A stretch of 38,037 bases of DNA from Myxococcota bacterium (GCA_020629955.1 JAHDCI010000007.1:1-38037); one strand, 5' to 3'; counted from the stretch's first letter, positions 6,720 through 15,227 are shown. A program made the numbers and translations. The notes: generated from the sequence alone by a model not told the origin.

Positions 6720-7727
6720 ATGGCAGATATTCGAAACTTCCCCTTCTTCCGACACCTCCGCGCCGAACCGAACTCGTTTGTCCTTCGCTACCACCGCGGG
6801 ACGCTTCATTCTCGCGGGCCCGGTCAGACCTTCTGGTTCAGGCCAATGCATGCCGCGGTGAGCGAGCTACCGATCAACGACCAACATCTTCCGTACATTT
6901 TCCGAGGCCGTTCGTCCGACTTCCAGGAAGTGACGGTGCAGGGCACGATCGCGTACCGAATCGAAAATCCCGCGCTCTTGGCCGAGCGGGTCGACTTCAG
7001 CATCGATCTTCGGCGAGGGGAATACCGGAACGACCCACTCGATCAGCTGGCTACCTTTTTCACCGACCATGCCCAGCAAATTGCTATGCGCTACCTCGCG
7101 ACAATGGATATCCGAACGCTGCTCTCCGACGGCCTTGCATCCGTTCAAGAGCACCTCGTGGGCGGATTGCGCGCTCTCTCCTTCCTCTCGGAAATGGGCC
7201 TTGAAGTTGTCGACGTTCAAGTCAGCTCCGTGATGCCCAGCCCGGAACTCGAACGCGCGTTGCAGACTCCCGTGCACGAGGAGCTTCAGCAGGTCGCGGA
7301 TGAGGCGACTTTCGAACGCCGAGCGCTCGCCGTTCAGAACGAGCGCGCCATTGCGGAAAACGAAATGAAGAACCGCATCGAGCTCGCGAGGCAAGAGCGA
7401 TTGCTGATCGACGAACACGGTGAGAACGCCAGACGTAAGGCAAATGAGGAAGCGGAGAAGCGCGCGATTGAAGCAACAGGTCGGGCCCGGACTGGGAAGA
7501 TCATGGCCGAATCGAAAGCGGAAAACCTTACCCTCGTCGAAGGCGCGGAACTCGCGATCGAGCGCGAGCGACTCAAAGCCTATGAAGCGCTTCCACCTTC
7601 CGTACTTGTTGCGCTTGCAGCGAAGGAACTCGCCTCGAAGCTCACGCATGTGGAGCACTTGAACATCAGTCCGGATCTCCTCGGCCCAGGTTTGATGGAG
7701 CTCCTTCGAAGTGGCGGAAAAAAGTGA
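6720..7727 (+). CDS. SPFH/band-7 domain protein without a membrane anchor
   Basis: The 335-residue protein has an SPFH-type N-terminal half (about 10-190): VLRYHRGTLHSRGPGQTFWF, SSDFQEVTVQGTIAYRI and a conserved GLEVVDVQVSSV strand. A long charged, alanine-rich coiled coil follows (about 195-290, FERRALAVQNERAIAENEMK onward), then a short tail. SPFH proteins build membrane-associated oligomeric cages or rings. This one lacks the usual N-terminal transmembrane helix, starting directly with ADIRNFPFFRHLRAEPN, so it may be peripheral or cytoplasmic. The ATG at 6720 is preferred over upstream in-frame codons because those would encode an unrelated cysteine-rich leader across the operator dyad. 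It overlaps the next gene by 4 bp (GTGA), which implies tight co-translation and a shared function. Confidence 0.8.
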   Translation: MADIRNFPFFRHLRAEPNSFVLRYHRGTLHSRGPGQTFWFRPMHAAVSELPINDQHLPYIFRGRSSDFQEVTVQGTIAYRIENPALLAERVDFSIDLRRGEYRNDPLDQLATFFTDHAQQIAMRYLATMDIRTLLSDGLASVQEHLVGGLRALSFLSEMGLEVVDVQVSSVMPSPELERALQTPVHEELQQVADEATFERRALAVQNERAIAENEMKNRIELARQERLLIDEHGENARRKANEEAEKRAIEATGRARTGKIMAESKAENLTLVEGAELAIERERLKAYEALPPSVLVALAAKELASKLTHVEHLNISPDLLGPGLMELLRSGGKK

Positions 7728-8614
7728 GCACGCTCTCGCCGAGGGCGGTGCTCGTGTACCGGGAGAGCGACTATGAACGACTGGTCGCAGCGCACGGTTC
7801 CCATAAGAAGGCGGCCTTTTCCTTAAAGGCAAAGGGTGCCAGCTTTGGAGGCAGCGACCTCGACGGACCAAGGGAGCGATACGAAGCGCAGCAAGAAGCG
7901 TTGCGTCAGGTTGGGGCAGCGATTCCCGGTCATTGGCGCCGAGTGCGTGTACGACGCGCCGAGCTAAGTCGATTTCTTTTCGAGCCAGATGACCTGGTCT
8001 TCGCAATCGGTCAGGACGGCCTCGTCGCCAACGCCGCGAAGTATCTTCGCGATCAAGTGATCATCGGTGTCGCTATCTCCGAAGCGCTCGGCCCTCTGAT
8101 TCGATTCCGACCGAGGGAAGTAAAACGCTTGCTCGCTTCGTCTCCCAAGACCGAAGCTCGAAGTCTGGTCTCCGTGAAACTCTCTACGGGGCAGTCTCTC
8201 GTCGCGCTGAACGAGCTCTTTCTCGGGGTTCGTACGCATCAGAGCGCGCGCTATGAACTTCGGATCGCGGACTCCAGCGAGTCGCAAATTTCCTCTGGCG
8301 TGATCGTCTCGACGGGTACGGGCTCCACCGGATGGGCTCGCTCCATTCATCACGCTCGACAGAGTCCGATGCGCCTCCCCTCCCCGACCGACGCGACGCT
8401 GGCCTACTTCGTACGCGAAGCATTCCCAACAGAAAAGGCCCCCCGTTTAACGGAGGGCCTGCTCGCCGGAGAGACGCTTCATTGCACCTCTCGAATGCTC
8501 GACGGCGGGGTCATCTTCGGCGATGGCATCGAAGCCGATGCCTTGCGCTTTCCGTGGGGGGTTCATGCGGAAATCGCGCTCGCCGCCCATCGACTTCAAC
8601 TCGCGGTTGCGTAG
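7724..8614 (+). CDS. NAD kinase-like protein with altered GGDG motif
   Basis: The 296-residue protein has the fold signature of ATP-NAD kinases. DLVFAIGQDGLVANAAKYL at about 90-108 occupies the place of the GGDGT loop. LNELFLG (NE at 163-164) and SSGVIVSTGTGSTGWA (STGTGSTG at 196-203) correspond to the family's NE/D and STGTGSTA motifs. The loop reads GQDG instead of GGDG; the aspartate is kept but the second glycine is Gln. Since canonical NAD kinases need this loop for phosphate transfer, the protein may be a divergent kinase, use another phosphate donor, or only bind the nucleotide. The GTG start overlaps the stop of the SPFH gene, so the two are translationally coupled. It converges on the beta-ureidopropionase gene with 3 bp between stop codons. 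Confidence 0.8.
   Translation: MSTLSPRAVLVYRESDYERLVAAHGSHKKAAFSLKAKGASFGGSDLDGPRERYEAQQEALRQVGAAIPGHWRRVRVRRAELSRFLFEPDDLVFAIGQDGLVANAAKYLRDQVIIGVAISEALGPLIRFRPREVKRLLASSPKTEARSLVSVKLSTGQSLVALNELFLGVRTHQSARYELRIADSSESQISSGVIVSTGTGSTGWARSIHHARQSPMRLPSPTDATLAYFVREAFPTEKAPRLTEGLLAGETLHCTSRMLDGGVIFGDGIEADALRFPWGVHAEIALAAHRLQLAVA
8433..8460 (-). terminator. Candidate terminator embedded in the opposite gene
   Basis: Inside the NAD-kinase-like coding sequence is a 10-bp hairpin with a single mismatch (AGGCCCTCCG, loop TTAAA, CGGGGGGCCT on the minus strand), followed on the minus strand by TTTTC. This is a rho-independent terminator for transcripts coming from the convergent beta-ureidopropionase gene, about 160 bp past its stop. 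The T tract is short, so efficiency is uncertain. Confidence 0.45.
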
Positions 8615-8617
8615 AAA

Positions 8618-9886
8618 CTATTCGGCGTCACCGTCCGGAAGGCGGCGAGAGGGCGCGGGTAGATGGCGGGGACGCGGAGCAGCGAGCTGCCCGAAGCTAT
8701 CCGCATAGGTTTGCGGAGGAAGGGCGTCGACACCCATGTCCGGAATGATCTGTGGCTGAAACCCGGAGGACGAAGCCTCCTCAAGCGCATACGCGTACTC
8801 GCGAAGCCGCTGGGTCATCTGGAATCCCCACTTATCGCGCACCTGCTGGCAGTGGTTCAGGTCGATCTCGCTGATCAGAACGCCGTCGCGCGTGCGAGAG
8901 AGTCCGGGAGTGCGCCCACCATCCGGAGCTGCGACGTAGCTTGAGCCGTAGAAATGTCCGAACTCGTTGTGCGCGGCCTTGCCGTCTCCGCTCGTGAAAG
9001 CGTTGGGAAAGCTCTCGGTACCAATACGATTGATTGCAGCCGTGAAGTAGTTGTTCGCGATGGATGCGCAGCGCGCTTCGATCGGCCAGAGCGGCTCAGA
9101 GAGAGCGCCGACGGTGGCCGAAGGATTAAACACAATCTCGGCACCGTTCATGCCGAACATCAGCCAGTTCAGCGGGTGATGCCGGCCATAGCAGATATTG
9201 ATTCCAATTCGTCCAAACTGCGTCGCGAAGACGGGATGTCCGGTGTCGCCCTCCATGTAGTACGTCGACTCGTTAAAATCGCCGACCCGAGGAATGTGGT
9301 TCTTTCGGTGCTTACCGATAATGTTCCCACGATTTCCGATAACGACCGCGGTGTTATGAATCGTACCTCCGTGAAGCTCGTCGCGTTCCAGGATCGGCGA
9401 AACGATCACCATATTGTAGCGGCGCGCGAGCTCTGCGAGGAACTGCGTGGATGGCCCATCGACCGGCTCCGCAAACTCGAGCCAGGGATGCTTCTCCCGA
9501 GTGCAGAAGGCGAAGGGCATTGTCCACGCTTCTTGAAGGCCAAGAACGTTACAACCCATCGCGCCCGCCGCGTGAATCAGCTGCTCAGTGCGTTCGCAGA
9601 TCGCTTCAAACTGCTGCTGCACTGGGGCATCCGTGGGCTCTACAATCTGAGTCTGAATCACTCCGACACGAACGATTCGCGGTGCGCGACGCTGCTCCGC
9701 CGTGGACTGAAACCGATACCCTGCGACATCGAAATCGTGTGCTTCCGCGAGGCTTCGTGCCTCTTCGGGCACGGGGAGCTCTTCCGGCATATTGCCGTAC
9801 AAAATGCGAAACGCTTCCTTTTGATCTTCTTCCGGAAGTTTACGAAGCAGGCTTTCGAGGCTCTCTAGTTCTTTGGGATTCGTCAT
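8618..9886 (-). CDS. Beta-ureidopropionase (N-carbamoyl-beta-alanine amidohydrolase), eukaryote-like
   Basis: The 422-residue enzyme belongs to the nitrilase superfamily. It should hydrolyse N-carbamoyl-beta-alanine (or the beta-aminoisobutyrate analogue) to the amino acid, ammonia and CO2, the last step of reductive pyrimidine catabolism. The catalytic triad is visible as Glu119 (LGLQEAW), Lys195 (KHRKNHIP) and Cys232 ([12 protein letters not shown]). Long blocks such as [26 protein letters not shown] and [10 protein letters not shown] read almost exactly like animal UPB1, including the N-terminal helical extension. About 35 extra proline-rich residues follow at the C-terminus. The ATG at 9886 is chosen over a TTG nine codons upstream. 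No dihydropyrimidinase or dihydropyrimidine dehydrogenase gene is adjacent. Its 3' end nearly abuts the convergent NAD-kinase-like gene. Confidence 0.92.
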   Translation of the reverse strand: MTNPKELESLESLLRKLPEEDQKEAFRILYGNMPEELPVPEEARSLAEAHDFDVAGYRFQSTAEQRRAPRIVRVGVIQTQIVEPTDAPVQQQFEAICERTEQLIHAAGAMGCNVLGLQEAWTMPFAFCTREKHPWLEFAEPVDGPSTQFLAELARRYNMVIVSPILERDELHGGTIHNTAVVIGNRGNIIGKHRKNHIPRVGDFNESTYYMEGDTGHPVFATQFGRIGINICYGRHHPLNWLMFGMNGAEIVFNPSATVGALSEPLWPIEARCASIANNYFTAAINRIGTESFPNAFTSGDGKAAHNEFGHFYGSSYVAAPDGGRTPGLSRTRDGVLISEIDLNHCQQVRDKWGFQMTQRLREYAYALEEASSSGFQPQIIPDMGVDALPPQTYADSFGQLAAPRPRHLPAPSRRLPDGDAE

Positions 9887-10018
9887 GGGGAACTCTGCTG
9901 CCTTGCGAATCAAGGCGGTGGGTTGAAATCGGCACGTCTCAGCGACGCCCGCGGAGAGTACCAGGTGTCCGCCCGTAAGTCGCCGGTTGCCTCGAATCGC
10001 GTATCCCCCACGGAGAGG

Positions 10019-10990
10019 TCAATCGATCGCAAAGACCCCAACCGCAGCCTCGCAGCCTTCCCAATGGATGCGCAGGTTCTCTGGGTCAGAGAGATAGTCC
10101 TCAGGCTCGAGCTTCTCCGGAAATCCTGCCCACTGCTGCGGACCGAAGAAATCGCCGGACGCCGCATGCGGGTCCACACACGCGCGCAAGATTCCGGTCG
10201 CGCCGTCTTCGGGAGACTGCGCTTGCTTCATAAACGGACTGTTCAGGTCCATGCCGCCGGCCTGGGAAGTCGTGACCTGTAGCTGAGTAGCAGCGAGCCC
10301 TGGATGGGCAAGAAGGGCCTTCAGATTGGTAAGTTCGGCTTGTTCAAATCGCGCTTTGAGGTCGTAGGTAAATGCACAGTTGGCGAGCTTCGTCTGATGG
10401 TAGCGAGCCCAGCGCGGCCCTGAATAGCTTCGGTTCTCCTGTTCGGTCCCGTCGCCTCCAAGGTCCCCGCCGCGCTGTTCAAAATACGCGGCGTCGAGCG
10501 GTACACCACGACGGGCCATCGACGAGTGGTTCACGATTCGTCCGTCTGGACTTTTCTTCAGCAGCCCGAACAGCTCTTTGGTGAGCAGAAAGTGCGAGAG
10601 CACATTGGTCTGCATTTGGATATCGTAGCCGTCCTTCGTCGCGACATCCGGCATCGCCATAACTCCTGCATTGTTGCATAGGGTGTCGAGACGCTCGAAT
10701 CGATCACCGATTGCCGCTGCTGCGGCGCGGACGCTCGCAAAGTCCTGGAGGTCGCAAACCATGGATACGAACTTCCCCTCGGGGACTTCGGACTTCAGTT
10801 TTTCGAGTGACTCCGCGGCCCGGTGGCTCGCTCGATTCAATAGGATGACCTCCGCACCAAGGCGTCCCAGTTCTCGCGCGCAGACATAGCCCGTCCCGCT
10901 GGTGGTGCCGGTCACTGCGGTCACCTTGCCCCTTTGCGACGCAGCGTGCTTTTCGAGAACAGACGCGAGATGAAGAGTCTTCTGATTCAT
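10019..10990 (-). CDS. Short-chain dehydrogenase/reductase, paralog A
   Basis: The 323-residue classical SDR shows the TGTTSGTG cofactor-binding motif (residues 27-34), CNNAGVMA after the fourth strand, and the catalytic YHQTK (YxxxK). The spacing resembles retinol-dehydrogenase/protochlorophyllide-reductase-like SDRs. It carries a distinctive insertion with RGGDLGGDG before the active-site helix, shared with the paralog at 12419-13414; the two look about half identical by eye. The ATG at 10990 starts the protein just before the Rossmann fold, and longer frames upstream are not protein-like. It lies 53 bp downstream of an NmrA-like gene on the same strand and is probably the last gene of a three-gene operon. 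The substrate is unknown. Confidence 0.85.
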   Translation of the reverse strand: MNQKTLHLASVLEKHAASQRGKVTAVTGTTSGTGYVCARELGRLGAEVILLNRASHRAAESLEKLKSEVPEGKFVSMVCDLQDFASVRAAAAAIGDRFERLDTLCNNAGVMAMPDVATKDGYDIQMQTNVLSHFLLTKELFGLLKKSPDGRIVNHSSMARRGVPLDAAYFEQRGGDLGGDGTEQENRSYSGPRWARYHQTKLANCAFTYDLKARFEQAELTNLKALLAHPGLAATQLQVTTSQAGGMDLNSPFMKQAQSPEDGATGILRACVDPHAASGDFFGPQQWAGFPEKLEPEDYLSDPENLRIHWEGCEAAVGVFAID

Positions 10991-11043
10991 GTCGCTCTTT
11001 GTAGTGCTGAGGTTTCGCAGGAAGCAAGGGCTCCTTCGGAACG

Positions 11044-11706
11044 TCAGCCGCTGATTTGAGGCGTCAACGTTTCCCAAAATGGGCCAGGCCAGTCGCGTTG
11101 ATCGAGGGCTTCGAGAATCCAGTAGGCAACGTCCGCTCGAGAGATTGCCGCGGCGGTACCAAATCGCTCCACGATCCGAACATCTTCGGTTCGCCTCCCG
11201 GGCACCAGCCTGGTCGGTCGTGGACACAGCCAATCGAGTCCGCTGCCTCGGTAGATTTCTTCCATTCGGAAGAGATCCGCGTACGCGTCACCGATCATGG
11301 TCGTGGCAAGAATGAAGTCCATCGCCATGTTTAACTTCGACGCGCTATCGCCCACTCCCGCAGCGCTCAAAGCAACGACGCGCTTCACCCCCGTTCGCTT
11401 CATGGACGCGGTGATCGCGCGTGCACAATCCGAGGTCAGGGTCTTCGAAGATATCGAGCTGGACCACGGATTTTTAGGATTCTTGCGCTGCATCCCGATG
11501 GTCGAAACGACCGCATCCGCCCCCTCCATCACCGGGTCGAGCTCGTCCGGAGCGAAAAGGTCCCCGACCACGACGTGCACGCTCTCCTCGAATTCGACCT
11601 CTCGTCCAGGCCGCATCAACGTTCGAAGCGAGTGTCCTCGTTCGAGAGCCTGTTTGACCACTTCGCCGCCAACGCCTCCCCCTGCTCCAAGCACGAGTAG
11701 ATTCAT
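11044..11706 (-). CDS. NAD(P)-binding NmrA-like Rossmann protein
   Basis: The 220-residue protein begins with LVLGAGGGVGGEVVKQAL, a glycine-rich dinucleotide-binding loop, then VVVGDLF and a VVSTIG strand. Later comes RVVALSAAGVG, typical of NmrA / SDR_a5 atypical short-chain dehydrogenases. It resembles the protein at 1256-1903 in fold but not closely in sequence. Members are often annotated as NAD(P)H-binding or epimerase-like; the reaction cannot be predicted. It lies between an unknown gene (25 bp upstream) and SDR paralog A (53 bp downstream), all on the minus strand, suggesting cotranscription and a common redox pathway. Confidence 0.8.
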   Translation of the reverse strand: MNLLVLGAGGGVGGEVVKQALERGHSLRTLMRPGREVEFEESVHVVVGDLFAPDELDPVMEGADAVVSTIGMQRKNPKNPWSSSISSKTLTSDCARAITASMKRTGVKRVVALSAAGVGDSASKLNMAMDFILATTMIGDAYADLFRMEEIYRGSGLDWLCPRPTRLVPGRRTEDVRIVERFGTAAAISRADVAYWILEALDQRDWPGPFWETLTPQISG

Positions 11707-11731
11707 CGTTCACTTCTTCCTGAGATGCGCA

Positions 11732-12241
11732 TCAAAACTTCTTTCCTTCTACCATCGATTTCAAGAAGGACGCGTCCTCGGGACTTGATCGCCGATAAGG
11801 GACCAAGGGTCGGAGGCCGGCCTGCTCTTCGAGCCGCATCTCTTCGGCATCGTCATCGTCCCCTCCGACTGCCGCGTCGAAGAAGCTCGCGCCAAAGCGA
11901 GGCAAGACGTAAATCTCATCGGTCCGCGTTGCCTCAGAGATGGGAGCGTAGCGGTATCTTTCTCCCGCGCTGAGAACGACAAAGAAGAGATCGTATGTGG
12001 AACCCAAACCGGGGTCGCCGAGTTCGACTTGAAGAAAACCAACCCGGTTTCGAAGCGTATCGTAGCGTGCGCTTTTCTTCGGCGCGTTCCAGAGAGCGCG
12101 CCGGCGCCGGATGAGCATCTCGCCAGCCTTCTTCTGATAGAGGCTCACCAAGATCGCGGTCGAGGCAATCTCGACAAGCAAGGCCTTCGAACCATCTTCG
12201 GCGGCCCACCCGCCCGCAAGGTCTCGCCGAAATTCCGCCAT
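11732..12241 (-). CDS. Hypothetical protein, first gene of the SDR operon
   Basis: I do not recognise a family. From the ATG at 12241 the product has 169 residues. The first two thirds alternate hydrophobic and polar residues (KALLVEIASTAILVSLYQ, YDLFFVVLSAGERY), suggesting a small all-beta, lipocalin-like barrel, but this is only an impression. The end contains an acidic run (GGDDDDAEEMRLEE) and a charged tail. The frame is open upstream as far as a GTG at 12397, but the residues there are cysteine- and arginine-rich and would leave only 21 bp for the divergent SDR promoter, so the shorter start is preferred. It is cotranscribed with the NmrA-like and SDR genes, and may act with them. Confidence 0.55.
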   Translation of the reverse strand: MAEFRRDLAGGWAAEDGSKALLVEIASTAILVSLYQKKAGEMLIRRRRALWNAPKKSARYDTLRNRVGFLQVELGDPGLGSTYDLFFVVLSAGERYRYAPISEATRTDEIYVLPRFGASFFDAAVGGDDDDAEEMRLEEQAGLRPLVPYRRSSPEDASFLKSMVEGKKF

Positions 12242-12418
12242 CTCCAAAAGTATCTCACACGACCCGGATCGACAGGCGCGTTTGCACATCGCTCGTCCAA
12301 GCTCGATCGGTGGCGCGCTTGCACATTCAAATGGCGGATTTTGCCGCTGCTCCACCAACGAGCCGACGTATATCTTCAGGGTCCACGCTCCCTTCATCTA
12401 CTGCTGGAAAGAAAACAG

Positions 12419-13414
12419 ATGTCCGATTCGGTTCACTTCCCCTCGTTTCGCTCTACTCTCCCCTCCCTCGACGCAAAGACCGTCGCGATCACGGGAACCA
12501 CGTCCGGTACAGGGAGGGTCGCGGCAAGCGTCGCGGCCGAACTCGGTGCGAAGGTACTGCTCCTGAACCGCTCGTCGTCGCGCTCCAGCGAATCGTTTGA
12601 CGCGATCCGCCGGGATTGCCCAAACGCGGACGTGATCCAAATCGAATGCGACCTTCAGTCATTCGAGTCCGTTCGGAACGCGGCTGCGAAGATACACGCG
12701 GAATGCCCGGAGGGACTGGACGTCCTTTGCAATAACGCTGGTGTGATGGCTCTCGAAGACAAAGCCACCGCGGATGGCTTCGATGTGCAGATGCAAACGA
12801 ACCATCTTTCGCATTTCCTGCTGACGAAGGAGCTATTCCCACTGCTCGAGCAGGCCGCCGAGGCTCGCGGTGATGCACGGATCGTGAACCACTCAAGCAT
12901 CGCGCGAATGAACCCGAAGAAGGTACTCATTGCGGACTACCTTGAAAAGCGAGGCGGCAGCCTCGGTGGCAATGGGAGCAGCATGTTCTTCGGCGGGGCG
13001 CGCTGGGTTCGGTACAATCAAACAAAGCTCGCGAACTGCGCCTTCACAGCTGCGCTTCATCAGAAGCTCCAGGCGCGAGGCTCCAGGGTGAAGGCGCTCG
13101 TCGCCCACCCCGGCTTCGCTCGCACGCAGTTGCAGCAGACGACCATCAAGGACGGCGGCATGGGGAAACGGATGACCGGTTTCATGATGCGCCATATGGC
13201 GCAGAGCACCGAGGACGGCACAATGGGCATTCTCAGCGCGATGTTCCTACCGAGCGCTCAGTCGGGGGAATTTTATGGTCCCGGCTCCGGTTCGTACGCG
13301 ATGAAAGGCAAAGCGGAGGCTTTTGCGCTCGAGCCATTCTACGACAACGAGGCCACGCGCGAACTCCTGTGGTCCAAGAGCTGCGAAGCCATCGAAAGTA
13401 CGTTCGAGATTTAG
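12419..13414 (+). CDS. Short-chain dehydrogenase/reductase, paralog B
   Basis: The 331-residue protein is a classical SDR with TGTTSGTG near residue 25, CNNAGVMA, and the catalytic YNQTK. It shares with paralog A (10019-10990) the phrases QMQTN.LSHFLLTKELF, RIVNHSS and KLANCAFT, and the unusual glycine-rich insertion RGGSLGGNG before the active site. The ATG at 12419 follows GGAAAG. It is transcribed away from the three-gene operon that contains paralog A, so the duplicated copies point in opposite directions around an NmrA-like and an unknown gene. The substrate is not known; the family suggests an alcohol/ketone or retinoid-like lipophilic substrate with NAD(P). It is convergent with the GIY-YIG gene. 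Confidence 0.85.
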   Translation: MSDSVHFPSFRSTLPSLDAKTVAITGTTSGTGRVAASVAAELGAKVLLLNRSSSRSSESFDAIRRDCPNADVIQIECDLQSFESVRNAAAKIHAECPEGLDVLCNNAGVMALEDKATADGFDVQMQTNHLSHFLLTKELFPLLEQAAEARGDARIVNHSSIARMNPKKVLIADYLEKRGGSLGGNGSSMFFGGARWVRYNQTKLANCAFTAALHQKLQARGSRVKALVAHPGFARTQLQQTTIKDGGMGKRMTGFMMRHMAQSTEDGTMGILSAMFLPSAQSGEFYGPGSGSYAMKGKAEAFALEPFYDNEATRELLWSKSCEAIESTFEI

Positions 13415-13504
13415 GGCCCCGTCCGAATATCGACTTCTGCGAAACTGCGGCGCGCTTCCTCGTTCGTGGTCTCGAAGATTCGCATTTCAAAACACGCCGC
13501 CCGA

Positions 13505-14311
13505 TTAAGAAGTTGCGGAGCGAATGGCCGCTGCGTCACGTTCCTCTTGGTCGATAAACGAACCATCGACTTGGGCAAGAAGATCGGGAAAGCGCGAGCA
13601 TTCCGCATCGAAAAAAACGCGCATCGCTTCGATCTGCTCCTGAATGAATGCGGCCGACCGACGCGCCCGCGGGCGATCGAGAAGCGCTGAAAAGAGGGTC
13701 GTCAAGAACTGGTCGCTTTCTCCCAAAAGAAAATCTCGAAGCTCTTCGTCGAAAGCTCGCGGCACCTGACGAAAGCGGCGCACTTGGGTGTATTCGATTC
13801 GCCCGCTCGGTCGGTCTCGATGGGCGATGTGTTCGAGAATATTGATCAGCGCCGCAAAACCTTCTTTGGCGAGCAGTCGATTTCGATAGCACCCGAAAAT
13901 CTCGAAGCTCGCCTCGTCGAGGAGCGCGGTGTCGGTTCCCTGAGCGAGATAGAGATCTCCATCCTCTCCACGCCGCAATCCAAAGAACGGATAAAGAAAG
14001 CTATACGCGCCCGCCTTGTTCAGTTTCGGTCGCTCGGTCTTGATAATCGCATCTTCGAGCAGCAGTGCCTCTTGCTCGCTCGCGACGATTTGAAACTCAA
14101 GTCTATGCGCCTTTCCGACAATCCGGCACATCTTGCGATGTGCCTTTTTCCTTGATGCGTTTCGATACTGCGCAAGGCGTCTGCGAAGGTCGACGGCCTT
14201 CCCAACGTAGAGAAGCCCACCCTTTCCATCGAAGAACCGATAGACGCCAGGCTCGTGCGGAACGTGGTCGAGGAAATCTGGGCCGAAACGTTTGTCGAAC
14301 GCTGCTTTCAT
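13505..14311 (-). CDS. GIY-YIG endonuclease (UvrC N-domain/Cho-like)
   Basis: The 268-residue protein starts with PGVYRFFDGKGGLLYVGKAVDLRRRLAQY, the GIY-YIG core with the Y..G..YVGKA arrangement and the conserved arginine of UvrC-type nucleases. EALLLEDAIIKTERPKLN follows, which matches the UvrC/Cho glutamate helix. The C-terminal half is helical and lacks the RNase H-like and HhH domains of full UvrC (about 600 residues), so it is closer to Cho-type or standalone nucleases that incise damaged DNA. The ATG at 14311 lies 10 bp after the stop of the NhaR-like regulator, with an AGGTGAG upstream, so the two genes likely share a transcript. No uvrA or uvrB is nearby. Confidence 0.8.
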   Translation of the reverse strand: MKAAFDKRFGPDFLDHVPHEPGVYRFFDGKGGLLYVGKAVDLRRRLAQYRNASRKKAHRKMCRIVGKAHRLEFQIVASEQEALLLEDAIIKTERPKLNKAGAYSFLYPFFGLRRGEDGDLYLAQGTDTALLDEASFEIFGCYRNRLLAKEGFAALINILEHIAHRDRPSGRIEYTQVRRFRQVPRAFDEELRDFLLGESDQFLTTLFSALLDRPRARRSAAFIQEQIEAMRVFFDAECSRFPDLLAQVDGSFIDQEERDAAAIRSATS

Positions 14312-14321
14312 CTCGAAAAGC

Positions 14322-15227
14322 TCACCTCGAGGCGAAGAGGTCTTCGTGAGCCGCCTCGCTGATGATCTTGACGGCCGGATGTTTAATCCGACGCTCAACA
14401 GTGATCGCGTAGAATCGCTCTTTGATCCGCTCCGTCGAGCCAACCAAACGAACTCCATATTGATCGATGATCTCGGCCTCGATCGCGGCTGCGGCCGGGA
14501 ATAGCCCTTCGCCGTGATGACCAAACTGTTTGAGTAGCGCCGAATCCTCGAACTCCGCAATCACACGCGGGCGAACCCCGATATCGTCGAACCAATGATC
14601 GAGCGCACGTCGCGTCACCGTATTTTCGGTCGGCAGAAGCACCGGGGCATCGTCAAGAGACTGAGGGAACCCAGCGCGATACTGCTTCGCGAGCGCCGGA
14701 GTGCCGTAGAAATTTACGCCGCATTCGCCCAGCAGGTGATTGTACGCCCGCACCCGTGCTTGTCCCGCGAGCGGCGTGTCAGCGATGACCATATCAAGCT
14801 CGGAAGTCGATAGCTCCGCGAGGAGTCGCTCCGTCTTATCTTCACGGCAGACAATTCTGACCGGCTCGTCCATTCGGAGCGCCGATTCCAACAAGCGATG
14901 GACGATCAACTTCGGGATTGCGTCACTCATACCCACTCGAAGGGTCGTTCGGCGCCCGGAAGAATGCCCAGAGAGCGTGTCTTTGAGCTCGGCTCCTAGG
15001 CGAAAAATATCGTCTGCATAACGAAAAACGATTCTACCCGATTCGGTGAGACTCAAACGCCCGCCACGTCGGTCGAAGAGATCCTGACCGAGTTGCTGCT
15101 CAAGGGTTTTGATTTGCTCACTAATTGTGGGCTGAGAGAGGCGCAGAACTTTCGCGGCGCGGGTGACAGTCCCCTCTTTTGCAACGGTCCAGAAGTATCG
15201 AAGGTGATGATAATTGAGGGAATGCAT
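14322..15227 (-). CDS. nhaR: LysR-family regulator resembling NhaR
   Basis: The 301-residue regulator begins MHSLNYHHLRYFWTVAKEG, almost the NhaR signature (INYNHLYYFWHV), and continues with a LysR helix-turn-helix (TVTRAAKVLRLSQPTISEQI). The effector half retains NhaR-like phrases: FRYADDIF, VGMSDAIPK, GECGVNFY, FEDSALLKQFG and IKHPAVK. NhaR in enteric bacteria activates the Na+/H+ antiporter gene nhaA in response to sodium. Here it is divergent from a SulP anion transporter across 140 bp, so its target is probably that transporter. No antiporter gene is in the window. The symbol is by resemblance; orthology is not proven. Confidence 0.8.
   Translation of the reverse strand: MHSLNYHHLRYFWTVAKEGTVTRAAKVLRLSQPTISEQIKTLEQQLGQDLFDRRGGRLSLTESGRIVFRYADDIFRLGAELKDTLSGHSSGRRTTLRVGMSDAIPKLIVHRLLESALRMDEPVRIVCREDKTERLLAELSTSELDMVIADTPLAGQARVRAYNHLLGECGVNFYGTPALAKQYRAGFPQSLDDAPVLLPTENTVTRRALDHWFDDIGVRPRVIAEFEDSALLKQFGHHGEGLFPAAAAIEAEIIDQYGVRLVGSTERIKERFYAITVERRIKHPAVKIISEAAHEDLFASR

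Noticed and set aside
6867-8006. 379-codon open frame on the minus strand
   Set aside because: It overlaps the SPFH and NAD-kinase-like genes, which have clear family motifs. Its own translation has none.
8954-9868. 304-codon open frame on the plus strand
   Set aside because: It is antisense to the beta-ureidopropionase gene, whose identity is certain.
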